DNA of 64,000 bases from Aldrovandia affinis (taxonomy: Eukaryota; Chordata; Actinopteri; Notacanthiformes; Halosauridae), in assembly GCA_029706075.1 (NCBI GenBank), contig JAINUG010000048.1, positions 4,458,501 to 4,522,500 on the forward strand, written 5' to 3'. Below are positions 1 through 11,000 of this stretch, piece after piece (position 1 is the first letter of the stretch; every line of letters starts with the position of its first letter). The notes beneath the pieces are model-generated. The model searched no databases. It worked only from the letters and a program-made list of their open reading frames with translations, and had not been told where the DNA came from. The translations under genes and the position numbers were made by a program.

Positions 1-78
1 CAGCTGTGTGGAACCACCTGCTTTCAATATATTTTGTATCCAAAGTGTTTCCTTTATTTTGTCCAGTACAAAAAGTGG

Positions 79-101
79 CACACACACACACACACACACA
101 C
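79..101. repeat. (CA)n microsatellite
   Basis: About eleven uninterrupted CA units. Confidence 0.95.
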
Positions 102-179
102 TAATTTGACCAGCAGCCATGGCAGCTTGTATCAGACTCATATCAAGTTGATGAAGCTAATTCATAGGCTAGATCTTAT

Positions 180-302
180 GTAATCCGAACAGATCCTATT
201 GCGAACTGTGGAAACAGGAATGCCAAGTTCTCTAGAGATGGCCTTATAGCCTTGTGAATGCTTATGTTCTGTGATAATAGTTTTTATGATATCCTCAGAC
301 AT
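180..302 (-). pseudogene. Tc1-like transposase N-terminal HTH fragment
   Basis: Read on the minus strand from an ATG at 302-300, about 41 codons give an open stretch starting MSEDIIKTIITEH and containing GYKAISRELGIPVSTV. This is the usual N-terminal DNA-binding helix-turn-helix of Tc1 transposases (recognition helix after the short G-I-P-V turn). The reading frame decays just after, and no catalytic domain follows. Resemblance was judged by eye; the family call is firmer than the exact subfamily. Confidence 0.55.
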
Positions 303-520
303 CCTTTTCTCTTCACCATTGTCACAGAGGAACAGGGTAGCAGAGCAGACTGTTTTCTGACTTTAAAATTGATAATTGGTTCATTTATACCATGTGGGCA
401 CCGGCAACCTGTCTCAGGTGAGTTGAATTACACTGCAAACGAGAATCTATTTCCTCCAATCAAATTGATTTAAATTGTTCTGAAGGGTGTGTCAATAATT
501 GTGTCATGGCCACTTAAATG

Positions 521-2050
521 TAAATCAAACAGATGAACGTGTGAAGACTGAAAGTTGTTTCAATTTCCAATTATTTCAGAAGTTAATGAACATCACCTAC
601 ATGAAATGCAAGGGTGCCAACAATTTGGGCCATGACTGTATAGGCTATATTACATATATGATATCCACCACAATCAATTCAGCATGTAGCCTAACTGAAA
701 CCCAATAGGCCTATAGTGGTTATTTATATGACACAAGTAGATGAATCTAGACATTTGAATCTAGATATTACACATCAATTTAGCTATGATGATCACATGA
801 CTGAAACCCCATTGACCCACTGAAAACTCTAGGGATGTAGTCCCCTCATAGTTTGTCATTCCATAACAGTACAAATTAAGGACAAATTTACAAGAAAAAA
901 CTAAATTTGTCTTGATATGATTTATCAGCCACACATAGAGAAAGGCAACAATAAGTGCAATTAATTATTATACATTTGGAGTTTCTTGAAATAAACATAC
1001 TCAGGCGTATATGCTGTCATACAAAATTCACAAAATAATATTTATATTAAGACGAAACACAATGCATAAAATTAACCGAGGTGTCTGTCAAATACATGAA
1101 AGGGCCCTCCCCAAACTCTCACACCCAATGGCTAAGAACATTGTATGCTTTCAAAAAAAAAAAAATAAACCTCTCCTTTTATTTTTCTTGTTTTTATGCT
1201 TGTGTAGTTTGTTTCGTGTGCTCGTGTGCTTTCGTGTGTGTTTGCTTTTGTACGCGTGTTCTCACGAGGAAGTTCTTGGCACGTTCTTTGCTCTCATGGG
1301 AGTGAATTCAGTTCGAGCGGAGGATCCGACAGAGCACGCAAAAAGTGTGCTGGCTGACCTCCCCCTCCCTGCTCTCACCCCCTCCATCCTGGTTCACAAA
1401 TTACCAGCATAACACACGGATTATGCCAGATAACGGGAAGATGTTTCTGGGTTGACCCAGATCATTCAATCATTAAAGACAGAATAATCTAACGATATAG
1501 GATATTTAACGATATGTATTTATTTGTGCGCAGTACTTTGACAATACTGAATGTAGGAGTCCTGGCGCTTCCGCCAATTCGCTTCCCTCAACGATGAGAG
1601 CTCACTTATAAAACTGAAAACGGTGAAATAGAGCCTGCTTATTTCTACGAGACTCGAGACAAACTAGGCATGGCTGTGAGCACAGTCACTTACATCGCGA
1701 CGTTGCACACTTTTGGGAGACATATATTGATCTAGGCCTACCACGTTTTCACCACAAGGTGTCACATTCCCCATGGTCTGAGAAGCGCATGGATCAAAAT
1801 TTCTTAAGAGTCGTAATTATCTCATATTTACAGTACAAACAAACGCTAAAGACACAAAAATGTAACATTATTGAGGGCGTGCCTCATTGACACGCAACAC
1901 AATTTTCATTGTTCACATTTGGTACCTGCTCAATACTTGTTTACGGATCATGAAACATAATTTATAATTAACTGACTAGAATCTAATGAAGAGGGCGAGT
2001 TAATTAGTGAGGGACTCCCTATATTTCTAGACTTTAGACCCGCCGTCAGG
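521..2050. other. Unassigned noncoding stretch
   Basis: No coding exon, RNA gene or clear transposon boundary was recognised. There is a poly-A run near 1153-1164 and a T/GT-rich segment at 1190-1260. Two HNF1-like AT-rich motifs lie near 1963-1975 and 1999-2011 (see the promoter entry). Confidence 0.5.
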
Positions 2051-2053
2051 TGG

Positions 2054-2126
2054 TATAAAACAGACCCAACCACAAATTAGGAACAGGGACATAGTATTAA
2101 AAGGCCACATAACATTTAAAAACAAG
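2054..2126 (+). promoter_or_regulatory. Candidate TATA promoter and short untranslated first exon
   Basis: A perfect TATAAAA lies at 2054-2060. Transcription would start near 2085. A strong splice donor, AAG followed by GTAAGA, ends a possible exon at 2126. Just upstream are two motifs resembling HNF1 sites (GTTAATTATAAAT on the minus strand near 1963-1975 and GTTAATTAGTGAG on the plus strand near 1999-2011). HNF1 is a known regulator of kidney proximal-tubule genes including the mammalian NaPi-IIa gene. The next downstream acceptor joined to a coding exon is that of slc34a1 at 7899, so this may be its promoter and noncoding exon 1. The link is inference; the sequence shows only the motifs. 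Confidence 0.3.
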
Positions 2127-2273
2127 GTAAGATAAGCATATTAATTGACACTTATTTGATCAGGTAACAGCATTATTAGCTTCCACAACTGCTGGTTAGA
2201 TTGATGCATATTCGTTAATGTGATTCGTATATAGGCCTATCATATTGTATCAGTCGCTGTCAATTTTCTTGCT

Positions 2274-2423
2274 ACGATTACCATAAATGTATGCAAGAAA
2301 ACAGTATCGTTGTCTAACCGAGCTCTACAGTCTGTTTATGTTTATTTTAAATGAAATTATTATTAAATCAAAGACATTTCTACATCTCGTTGCTGTTTTC
2401 TTGTATACATTTATGGTAATCGT
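2274..2423. repeat. 31-bp inverted repeat (possible MITE or hairpin)
   Basis: Arm 2274-2304 and arm 2393-2423 are reverse complements over 31 bp with one mismatch, separated by 88 bp. The core is ACGATTACCATAAATGTAT. No target-site duplication was recognised, so it may be a small foldback element or a chance-preserved inverted duplication. Confidence 0.6.
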
Positions 2424-3039
2424 CCCGTGTCCCTTAGAATGAACTTTCTTGGCAGTTCTTACCTTGCAAATGACCCGGAGAGAATGTGTGTGCGGTGCGC
2501 CGCGCCGCGCAATATGGTGCTTAAACCACAGCTGTGTTGTGCCGGAAAAAGACGTGGAGTGAATGGTTTGATCTTTCTAAATGTAGAAAAACTAAAGCGG
2601 ACCACCCGTACAAAATCACCCACTCCTGACAGAGGCTTGCTAATGAAGCAGCCTTATTTCCGGACTGCTCCACTGCCGATGTGTTCCTCGTTACGACTGA
2701 GAGATGCTCACAAGCTTCCTCTCTTTACATCGGTTCCAAATGCGGCAACGATTCACACGCAACGACAATAGAACTCCCGGTGTTAGCGTTTTAACATGAA
2801 GGTTGGATAAGAAAAGATTTGACCGCTGCAGCCAAGTTCAGAGGCACGGGAAGATGTTTTGAAATTCGAAACTAAAGAATATAACGTTAGGCTATAATAA
2901 CGCAACGGGGGTTGAATAGTATTGTTATAAATAGTAGCCTATTTGCACTGACCAGCTTCTAAACCTGTTAGAAGTAACTTACATCATCGTTTGGTGTTAT
3001 GATTTAATAGTGCACAAAATAGTGCACTCGCCTATTTAT

Positions 3040-3512
3040 AGAGAAAATCGTGACACTAACTCCCGCAACGACTCATTGAAGAATGGGTCGGAATCACAAT
3101 TGAAAGGCCTCAGAACCCTCTGTGTTTCGATTCGTGCACTTGATTCAGTAATCCCCACTTCCCCAGAGCGCATAGGAACCCCCCTACCGGCGAACGAAGA
3201 CTCCAATACGTTGTGATTCTCGTTCAGAGCCGGCTTTACCGTTCGCGAACGATTCTTCAGACATGCCTCGTTCATTCAGTGGAGTGGTGATCGCCGTTCT
3301 TATTGCAATGCATCGTTCTGATAGCAAACACAACTAGATAATGTACCCGATTCGAATAACTCAAAAGAGTTGTTATTCTCGAGCACCGAGAGAGTTGTGA
3401 TTATCGTTAATTGCGTTCAGTAGCCTAGGGTAATGAACAAATCATTACTCTCGAGTCAGTAAAATGAGTCGTTCAATTCGAAGAAATCGTTCGCGAACTG
3501 CACACCACTAGG
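3040..3512. mobile_element. hAT-type noncoding repeat
   Basis: The stretch carries several GTTCGCGAAC palindromes (3240s and 3490s) and repeated ATTCG/GTTCG motifs like those near the ends of fish nonautonomous hAT elements. It ends just before the decayed hAT transposase at 3590, so it may be the 5' part of the same element or a separate insertion. No 8-bp duplication was found. Confidence 0.35.
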
Positions 3513-3589
3513 CTACCTCATAGACACACAGGCACGCCGAGAAACACGCAGTCACAGTCACTGAGTGAATGCCGTACTACTCTGTTATA

Positions 3590-5919
3590 ATGGCAAGAAG
3601 AAAGCGAAGCGTCATTTGGAGTTATTTCACTCCACTAAACAGTAATGAAGCAAAATGTGATATGTGTCGATATTGTGGCAATACCCCACAAACCTGCTGA
3701 AACACATGAGAATCAGCCACATAAAAGAGCATGACGAGATACAAGGAGGAGATCAGAGGAGGGGGGTAATTCAGGCAAATACCCCCACATCTGGCGCCAG
3801 AATGAGGCAGAGTTCTCTGACAGAAGCCTTTCAGAGAGGAAGGCATTATCCAGGTATAGTGATAATATTAAATTATTTTAATAATTTGAACAGAAAGCAG
3901 GAAACACTGGTTATTTCTTGAGGTGCACAATATATTACAGTACTAGGCTGATGAATATATAGGCTTAGATTGGACACATTTTCAAACAATTATATCTGAA
4001 TGCATTATATCCATTTTGTGGAAAAGCTGATATGCATTGCTCAGTATTTCTAAAACAAAGATGATATCTTATGAAATATTAGCATTGAAGGTAAAGATCT
4101 CAGGTTGCTAATACCTTCAGGCATGATCTGTAGTGAATTTAACTCTTATGCCAGGCATCATTTTATCACAATTAGGTGTCACTTTTATCAAATGGTGGCT
4201 AATGCATTTTAGAACTCTTCATATATTAATTCAATTACATATTTTCAATGTTAAATAATTGCCTGTAGCTACTTAGGCTAACCATTTTAGATTGTATGAG
4301 AGTTATACTGCCCATATAAATACTTAACTAGATGTAGTGTAGCTTGTAGGACATAAGTATTTTTATTTTTCATAAATGACTCCCAAAGAGCTGCAGAGGT
4401 TACAATAAGCCTGGGAGAGATGATTGTGAGGGACCTTCCAGTCAATCTCAGTTGTAGAAGACAGAGGTTTTAATGAATTTATCAAGACCCTTGATCCATG
4501 CTACAAAATCCCAAGCACAAATGCTTGATGGAGGGTACAATTGCAGAAACAAATGTCAAGACAATGACAACATAAACAATGTCAAGACAAAGTAAGGGCA
4601 ACTTTACAATGTGCACGCAGTGTGGTTCTCACAACAGACATGTGGACTTCAAGGTCCACAGAGGCATATTTGACTGTGTCTTGTCATTTCATTGACAACT
4701 GGAAAATGCACAAGTTTGTTTTAGAAACCTGTAGTTTCTATGGATCTTTAGTTTCTATACAGCTGACAACATTAATTTAGAGCTAAAAAGAATAACAGAT
4801 GAATGGGGCATAACTCAGAAGGTGGTAGCAGTTGTCACAAATGGAAAGCAAATATTGTTTCTGCAGTGCACAAGGCTGGGTGGAAACTACCCCTGTTTTG
4901 CATACACCTTAAACATTAAAATAAATAAAAGCTGTTCCTGAACTTGCATCTTCTGGAAAAATGCAGTGGCATTGTATCCTTTTTCCACCACAGCACGAAA
5001 GCCACAGAGAAGCTCAAATACATTCAAAAGCAGCTGAAGGTGGCAGATCAAAAACTGATTCAGTCAGTAGTAACAAGGTAGAATTCAGTATCCTACATGT
5101 TACAGAGACTCCAGGAGCAGAGGGAAGCAGTGACCACAGCCCTCTGTCTACTTGGGAACAGCACCCTTTCCTTAAGCGATGAAGAGCTATCCGTGATCTA
5201 CCTAAAAAATCGAGGCCCTGAAAAACATGTTTCTGTGTCAAAAGTGATTCCCCTTGTGTCACTACTTTACAGAGCAGCTGCAGCCATTGAGCATCAAGGT
5301 AGCTCCCTTGCCACAGAACTGGTACTGCAATGTCAATGCAGATTCCTTGGGATTTAAACCTTTCACAGTCTCGCTGCCAGCACCTTTTTGGACTTGGTTT
5401 AAAAACCTTGCATTTCGTGACAGAGATAATGTAGAAACCATGAAAAGCAACTGCTAACTGAAATGCAGGAAGTCCACTAGCCCACTTCAGAGTCAACTCC
5501 TACACCACCACCAGGCTCTACCCCCGCACCTATGCCATGTTCTGCCTCACCAGTGACTCCTGCACCTACCCCAAGCTCTACCCCATCTACAGCAAAAGCA
5601 GGGATATGGGCAGATTTTGACAATGATTCTGTCAGCCCAACAGCACCGCTCAACAGGCACTGATGCACTAATTGAAATGCGCAGTTACTCAGAGGAAAAG
5701 TTCTTTCCTCTGGACCAGGACCCATTACTTTGGTGGCAAGAGCATGAGAAAACATTCCCATTCCTAAATAGACTAGCAGCAAAATACCTGGGAATCATTA
5801 CATCATCTGTACCCTCAGAACATTTTTTTTCAAAGGCAGGAGAGTTAGTGAACCAAAGAAGAAACAGACTGAAGGGGAAAAATGTTAACATGCTGTTGTT
5901 TCTAAACAAAAATCTATAA
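3590..5919 (+). pseudogene. Decayed hAT transposase, ZBED-like
   Basis: This is a broken transposase of the hAT superfamily. Starting from the ATG at 3590 the product begins with a BED zinc finger (WSYF, then a C-x2-C pair). The finger's His half lies in another frame near 3690-3720, so there is a frameshift and an early stop. Further in-frame islands follow: one near 4400-4500 with the conserved GEMIVRDL segment, one near 4630-4720 with TTDMWTS and the catalytic RNase H-like Asp, one near 5097-5200, and finally the C-terminal hAT dimerisation region at 5617-5919. That last part has PLLWWQEH, the YLGI segment and the SSVPSEHFFSKAG signature. The islands are separated by stops, frameshifts and an unrelated stretch at about 3856-4390. 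It cannot make a functional protein. Family resemblance is judged by eye. Confidence 0.75.
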
Positions 5920-7898
5920 AGTATCAAGGTAGAGGGTTTATGTGGCCTTTGTACTTGTCGTTTATTTCATTTAAAATGATTAAATTGTTAACAATATTAT
6001 TTAGTTGATTATCCATCTAAGCCTAAAAGCAGATGGAGTTCCCCTATTGAGTCCAAACTGCCAAAACGTTTTTTCCTCTCTTCTAATCAGGCAGTTTTTC
6101 CTTCGAGTATGTTTACTCTAGGGGGTTGGGGATACGGGTCTATATTTATTATATTATCACTTATCAATATGTTATATTCAATTTTTGATGGTTTCTGAAA
6201 GAATAAGGCTGACTCATATTATTTGCTTACATGTTGGAGTCTGTTCATTTCTTACTTGATTGAGGTTGAGGATAGAGGTATCGGCGATGAGGAGGTGATG
6301 GCGCTGTCGTTGGTGGTGTTTCGTTTTTTTGTTGCAGAATCTTTGAAGAATTAGCAAATATGTTTTTGAGAAGACATTTTGAATAATAATGTAAAAACAC
6401 AACAACTCAATCAATTCATTACACGGAACTGTGGAAAATGTGTTACCTTCCTCTGATTACTTCCTGACAGCTGGCTAGCTAACTCGCTTGATTTCATTGC
6501 TAGCTACGTTGATACATTTCTTTTGGTCAATTCAGCACCTCCCAAAGCTCCATGCAGCACCTCCTGCAGTTTGACGCTGCAGCACACAGGCCCATTTCTG
6601 CCTTTATTTTAAATATGATATACTTATACTATATAATAAAACTGTTCATTACAGCGGGTGCTGCAGCACCCCCACTTCCGTTAGTGTAATTACAAACTAG
6701 TGCCAGTTTCATGCTTTAAAGAGTGCTTTAGCAAACTTTACACTATAGTGTAGTCATTTTTGAATTTTACAGTCAAAATCCTTGACACAGAAAAGCATTA
6801 ACTACTCCTTAAGATGAAACACCCATGATTTGAATGGGGCTTCATTCCATCTGAAATTTGTTAGGAGTGTAAAACATTAACATTTCAAGTGGGCTAAATA
6901 TTTTTAAATGTTCTGGAAAAGTATTGTAGACATATTTGAAACTATATTAAAATATCAGAAACCTTCCTACTAAGCAAATACAACTTCACTTAAAGATAAG
7001 TCAACTCTGTGCCACCTGGGATTCAAACTATTCACTTTAAGATTTCAATGTGCCAACAACTACACCACATATTGCCCATTGCCAGTGAATTTGTGTATGA
7101 TATTAAGATCAGTTTTCACTCTGTGAACAATATCCCAACATTTAAGGGTGATAGAAGGTAGGGATGGGATAGTGTGGTCTCATGAACCTCTAAATCCTAT
7201 CATATGTTATCAATGACTAACAGAATTCAAGCCATCACAGTGCTTTGCTATGGAGATCATCATCTTTTGATTGCTTATTATGAGTTAATGATTCACAGCT
7301 CCACCCAGTCCTTTGGCTTTGTGATTCCAGTTTCATTGCAACAGTGAGCATGAAAGAAAGTTGCAAACATTGCTCCTATGTGAAAACTCCTTTGTCTCTT
7401 TGCAGTGTATCATTCGGAAGTAACTATGTCCTCACATCCAGTCTCGATAACCACAATCATCAGGGCACCATTGGTCAACTGACAAGGTGATCAAAACGTT
7501 TTGTCCATATCTGAGTGGGCAGTTCTGCAACCACAGCCGAAGAGAGAGTTATATTACATCCTCCCATGATGACCCTGTACATTTTTCAGAATAAAAAAAA
7601 TTTGTATTTTTATTTGTATTTGTATGATGACGATGATGCTTTTAATAATAATAATATTGGTTATAAATCCATTGTCTTTGTGAACGCTGGTTAAAGTGTG
7701 TCTATTTATTATGTTTGAAATTAAGTAGTATCAATACAGTAGACAATAATTTAAGACAGCCCTATTCTTGTTACCCAGAGGGGCCCCTCTACAATCAAGA
7801 GTGAAGTATTTCACCTGGAGAATAACTGTATGCAATCAAGAATTACCTGTGTTCTAGGGGTGGGATTCTGTGGCACCACGTCCTGTCTACTCTCTCAG
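5920..7898. other. Unassigned noncoding stretch upstream of slc34a1 coding exons
   Basis: No coding exon is supported. Bases 6530-6685 contain related GGTGCTGCAGCACC-type motifs that resemble ends of a decayed DNA transposon. A possible exon at 7406-7487 has an acceptor-like TTTGCAG and a GT after it but no supportable coding content. Confidence 0.45.
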
Positions 7899-8028
7899 CC
7901 TGAGCTAATGGACCAAGGGGACATGGTTTCTGGGTCCACCCTGGACCTCATTAATGATTGCAAGAGATATGAGGTGGAGAGCCATAGCCCAAAGCCCTGG
8001 GAGGAACAGAGGCTGCCCAAGATTAATG
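7899..8028 (+). CDS. slc34a1: slc34a1 first coding exon (cytosolic N-terminus)
   Basis: A pyrimidine-rich acceptor ending CTCTCTCAG precedes 7899. The ATG at 7908-7910 opens residues 1-40 and the exon ends with a consensus donor GTGAGT in phase 1. The encoded segment is acidic and poorly conserved, as usual for the cytosolic N-terminus. The start is the first ATG after the acceptor in the frame that joins exon 2. This is the least certain exon because the N-terminus has little family signal. Confidence 0.7.
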
Positions 8029-11000
8029 GTGAGTGGGAACATGAGAGTGCAGATCTGATTTGGCCACACAGGTAATACAGTGGCACCTCGGCCCACAAAC
8101 TTAATTCGTTCGTTGACTCCGTTCGCGAACCGAAATGTTCGCGAACCGAAATAATTTTTCCCATTGAAATTAATGTAAATCCAATTAATCCGTTCTCCAG
8201 CCCCAGAAACACTTTTTTAAAACTTTTTTATGGGTTTATGTGTGGCAAAAATATAGAAAGGAATTAAAGATAACCTTAATTATAGAAAAATACATTAATA
8301 CTAAAATAAAACATAATAATTGTTTATAACACGAACACCACTCTCACGTTTAGCTATTATTTCCTTCTTCGTTTCTACTGTAATATGCTTAGGCTTCTTA
8401 ACACCACTATCAGTAGCACTTTTCACTTTCTTGGGAGCCATAATGAGGGCAAATTTAATGGAAATAGCACAAAAAGAACGTGTATCAAAGGAGAACACAA
8501 CGATGAACGATGTAAACAACGCTGAGTACTAAGCACAACTGACGCTATCCACGACGCGCTATGGCGAGAAGCCCGCGAGTTTGTGTGTTTGTGCGTTCGT
8601 GCACCGAGGGCTTGTTCGCGGGCCGAGTGAAAATTTGTTCGGAAAGTGTGTTCGTGGGCCGATTTGTCCGTGAGTAGGGGCGTTCGCGGGCCGAGGTTCC
8701 ACTGTACTCAAATCTAGTCACTGAAGATTCATTATAAGTACCAATTTAATCAAGATTGACTGTCCAGGATATTTAAGAAGTTTTTAATATTTTTACTAAG
8801 ACAGGTAGACTAAACCTGAATCGGAGAAGAAATGGAATAAGCAGTAATGGTCACCTACAGTGAATGTTGTGGATATTGAGGTGGTGGGTTTCATTGTCAG
8901 ACTGTACCCTGCTGATCATAAAATGGAATCATTTTTGTTTAGCTTATGTGAATGTTTAGTTGTTGCCATGTGATTGTGTGCAATGACATTGGTCGGTATC
9001 TGGTCAAAGCAACACTGTTGCGTATAGTTCCTCTCCTCCAGTCAACCTTCAGGAATGTGCTTGATAATGTGTTGCTTTCTGGGGAAGACACATTGTTCTG
9101 TGGCCGTGTGGTGTAGTTCATTCAGAGCCCAGGAGAGAGAAGATGGCCGGGATGAAATCGCTCTTCATCAACATCTCCAGGATTCCCCTACTCTTCTTCC
9201 TACTCTTCATGTTTGTCTGCTCCCTGGACATCCTGAGTTCCTCCTTCCAACTGGCCGGGGGTAACTATGCCATCAGTGTCTCTGACCAACCCACCATGGT
9301 GTAAACCACCAGCTTCTGTCCCTGTCTGTGGCACAATGGGGTAACTATTCCAGTGCTGTCTTCAATTGCTCTGATGTTAGTTAACTGTTTTATCTTTGTA
9401 TGAAACTGTCCTGCCCTTGGGTAAATATCCCTCTGCTTCTCTCTAACTATCATACTATGTGACATCTGTTTTGCCACTGTTACATTGCATACAAACATAC
9501 CTGACATCCTGTTTCACAACATTACATCCAGTTTTTCTCAGTGACTTGAAATCTATCCTTGGATTTTTCTCATTGAAAGTTTGCCATTTTGAAGCTGTGG
9601 ATGTTTTGTTTACTGTGTGGAGGCAATTGATGCCCCTCTTCTCTTTCCCCCTGCGTGCAGGTAAGGTGGCAGGAGACATCTTCAAGGACAATGTCATCCT
9701 GTCCAACCCAGTGGCCGGGCTGGTGGTGGGAATACTGGTGACTGTTTTGGTGCAGAGTTCCAGCACCTCCACTTCCATCATCGTTAGCCTGGTGTCCTCT
9801 GGGCGTAAGTCTCACTCTGTGCCACTAGGGAGTGCTTGTGGGAGCCCACGCCCAGAAAGATGGTAAAACAACCCAAATGCAAAGCATGAGGTTGCAAAAT
9901 AAAATTTTGTGCTACATCAATAGCAACCAAAGGTGATCCTTAGGCTTCTGTTTGTCCTCTGGAATCTGTTCTTAATTATTACAATTGATTGGAACCCAGC
10001 CAAGTGGCTGGGTACAATAATCACCTGTTGTTCCAAATGTCAATCAGTGGCTGATTGAATGCCTTGAAACTCTGAAATTTGAAAAATGTAATAGCTTGAG
10101 GACCAGGAGTAAAAGCACGAAGATCCACAGTGGTCAAAGATCCACAGTAAAAAAAAAAATAAAAAAAAATAGTGTGAAGACCAGTCTCCCAAGAACTTTG
10201 CTCAGTTTTACACAAGAAAATCAGATGCAAGAAGTGCGAGCCTAAAGGATTCATGCAAGGACGTTACACAAAGGCACTCGCGCGTCGAACCTTCTGGTGA
10301 CCTCCCGCCTCAGTGCTGCACTGCGTTGTGTGTTGAAGGGGTCTTGTGCAATAATGGAGCTGCATATGTTAATTGCCTGCATATGCTATGCGCTCATTAT
10401 CTCCCTGTCCGTGCTTCTCTGGAACTAAGAATACAAGTGATTTTCTCTCTCAACAACTAATTACAAGAGGACAAAGCTGCAATTAGATGCAATTACTGGT
10501 GCTATATTTCGACCTCTCTAGTTTCCACATGCTCACATGGATGGTTTGTGAAAAGCATCATTAAAATAATAAATCTTTGGCCACCCAGCAATAAAAAGCA
10601 AGGCCGGTACCAACAGAATAAAAAAATAAAAAAAAGATTGATGTATGGCATCTGTGATTGGAAGGAGGATACAAATGTTTGTGCCTCCAAAACCTGATGC
10701 ACTGTAGACTGAGGGTACAATGACCTAAATGTTATCTTTTTGGCAATGTTATATATTGTTATGTCCATATTCCACATGCACTTGATGTATTGAATAAGGG
10801 TAACAACAGGCAGCACTCTAGAGGAGCATACAGACAGAGATATGAATATAAATGTAAGCAAATATTAATATAGTAATGCATATTCATATATTTTTTCTGC
10901 AGTTCTGGACGTGAGATCTGCTGTTCCTATAATTATGGGCTCCAATATTGGGACGTCTGTCACTAGCACAATTGTGGCCCTTATGCAGGCAGGAGAGAGG

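Larger units (their letters stand above)
1..520 (-). mobile_element. Tc1-like DNA transposon remnant at window edge
   Basis: On the minus strand the stretch 180-302 encodes a Tc1-type helix-turn-helix, and 480-520 looks like the terminal region of such an element (the GTGTGTCAATAATTGTGTCA segment at 487-506). The remaining transposase (catalytic DDE domain) is missing. Bases 1-62 read on the minus strand as a different repeat end. The element is therefore internally deleted and probably chimeric, and its outer boundaries lie outside what can be fixed here. Confidence 0.5.

Noticed and set aside
2427..2771. 114-codon open frame downstream of the inverted repeat
   Set aside because: No domain, no splice pattern and no resemblance to a known protein; length is compatible with chance.
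7406..7487. Possible extra 5' exon of slc34a1
   Set aside because: Acceptor-like and donor-like sites exist, but the reading frames hit stops and there is no family similarity. It could at most be untranslated.
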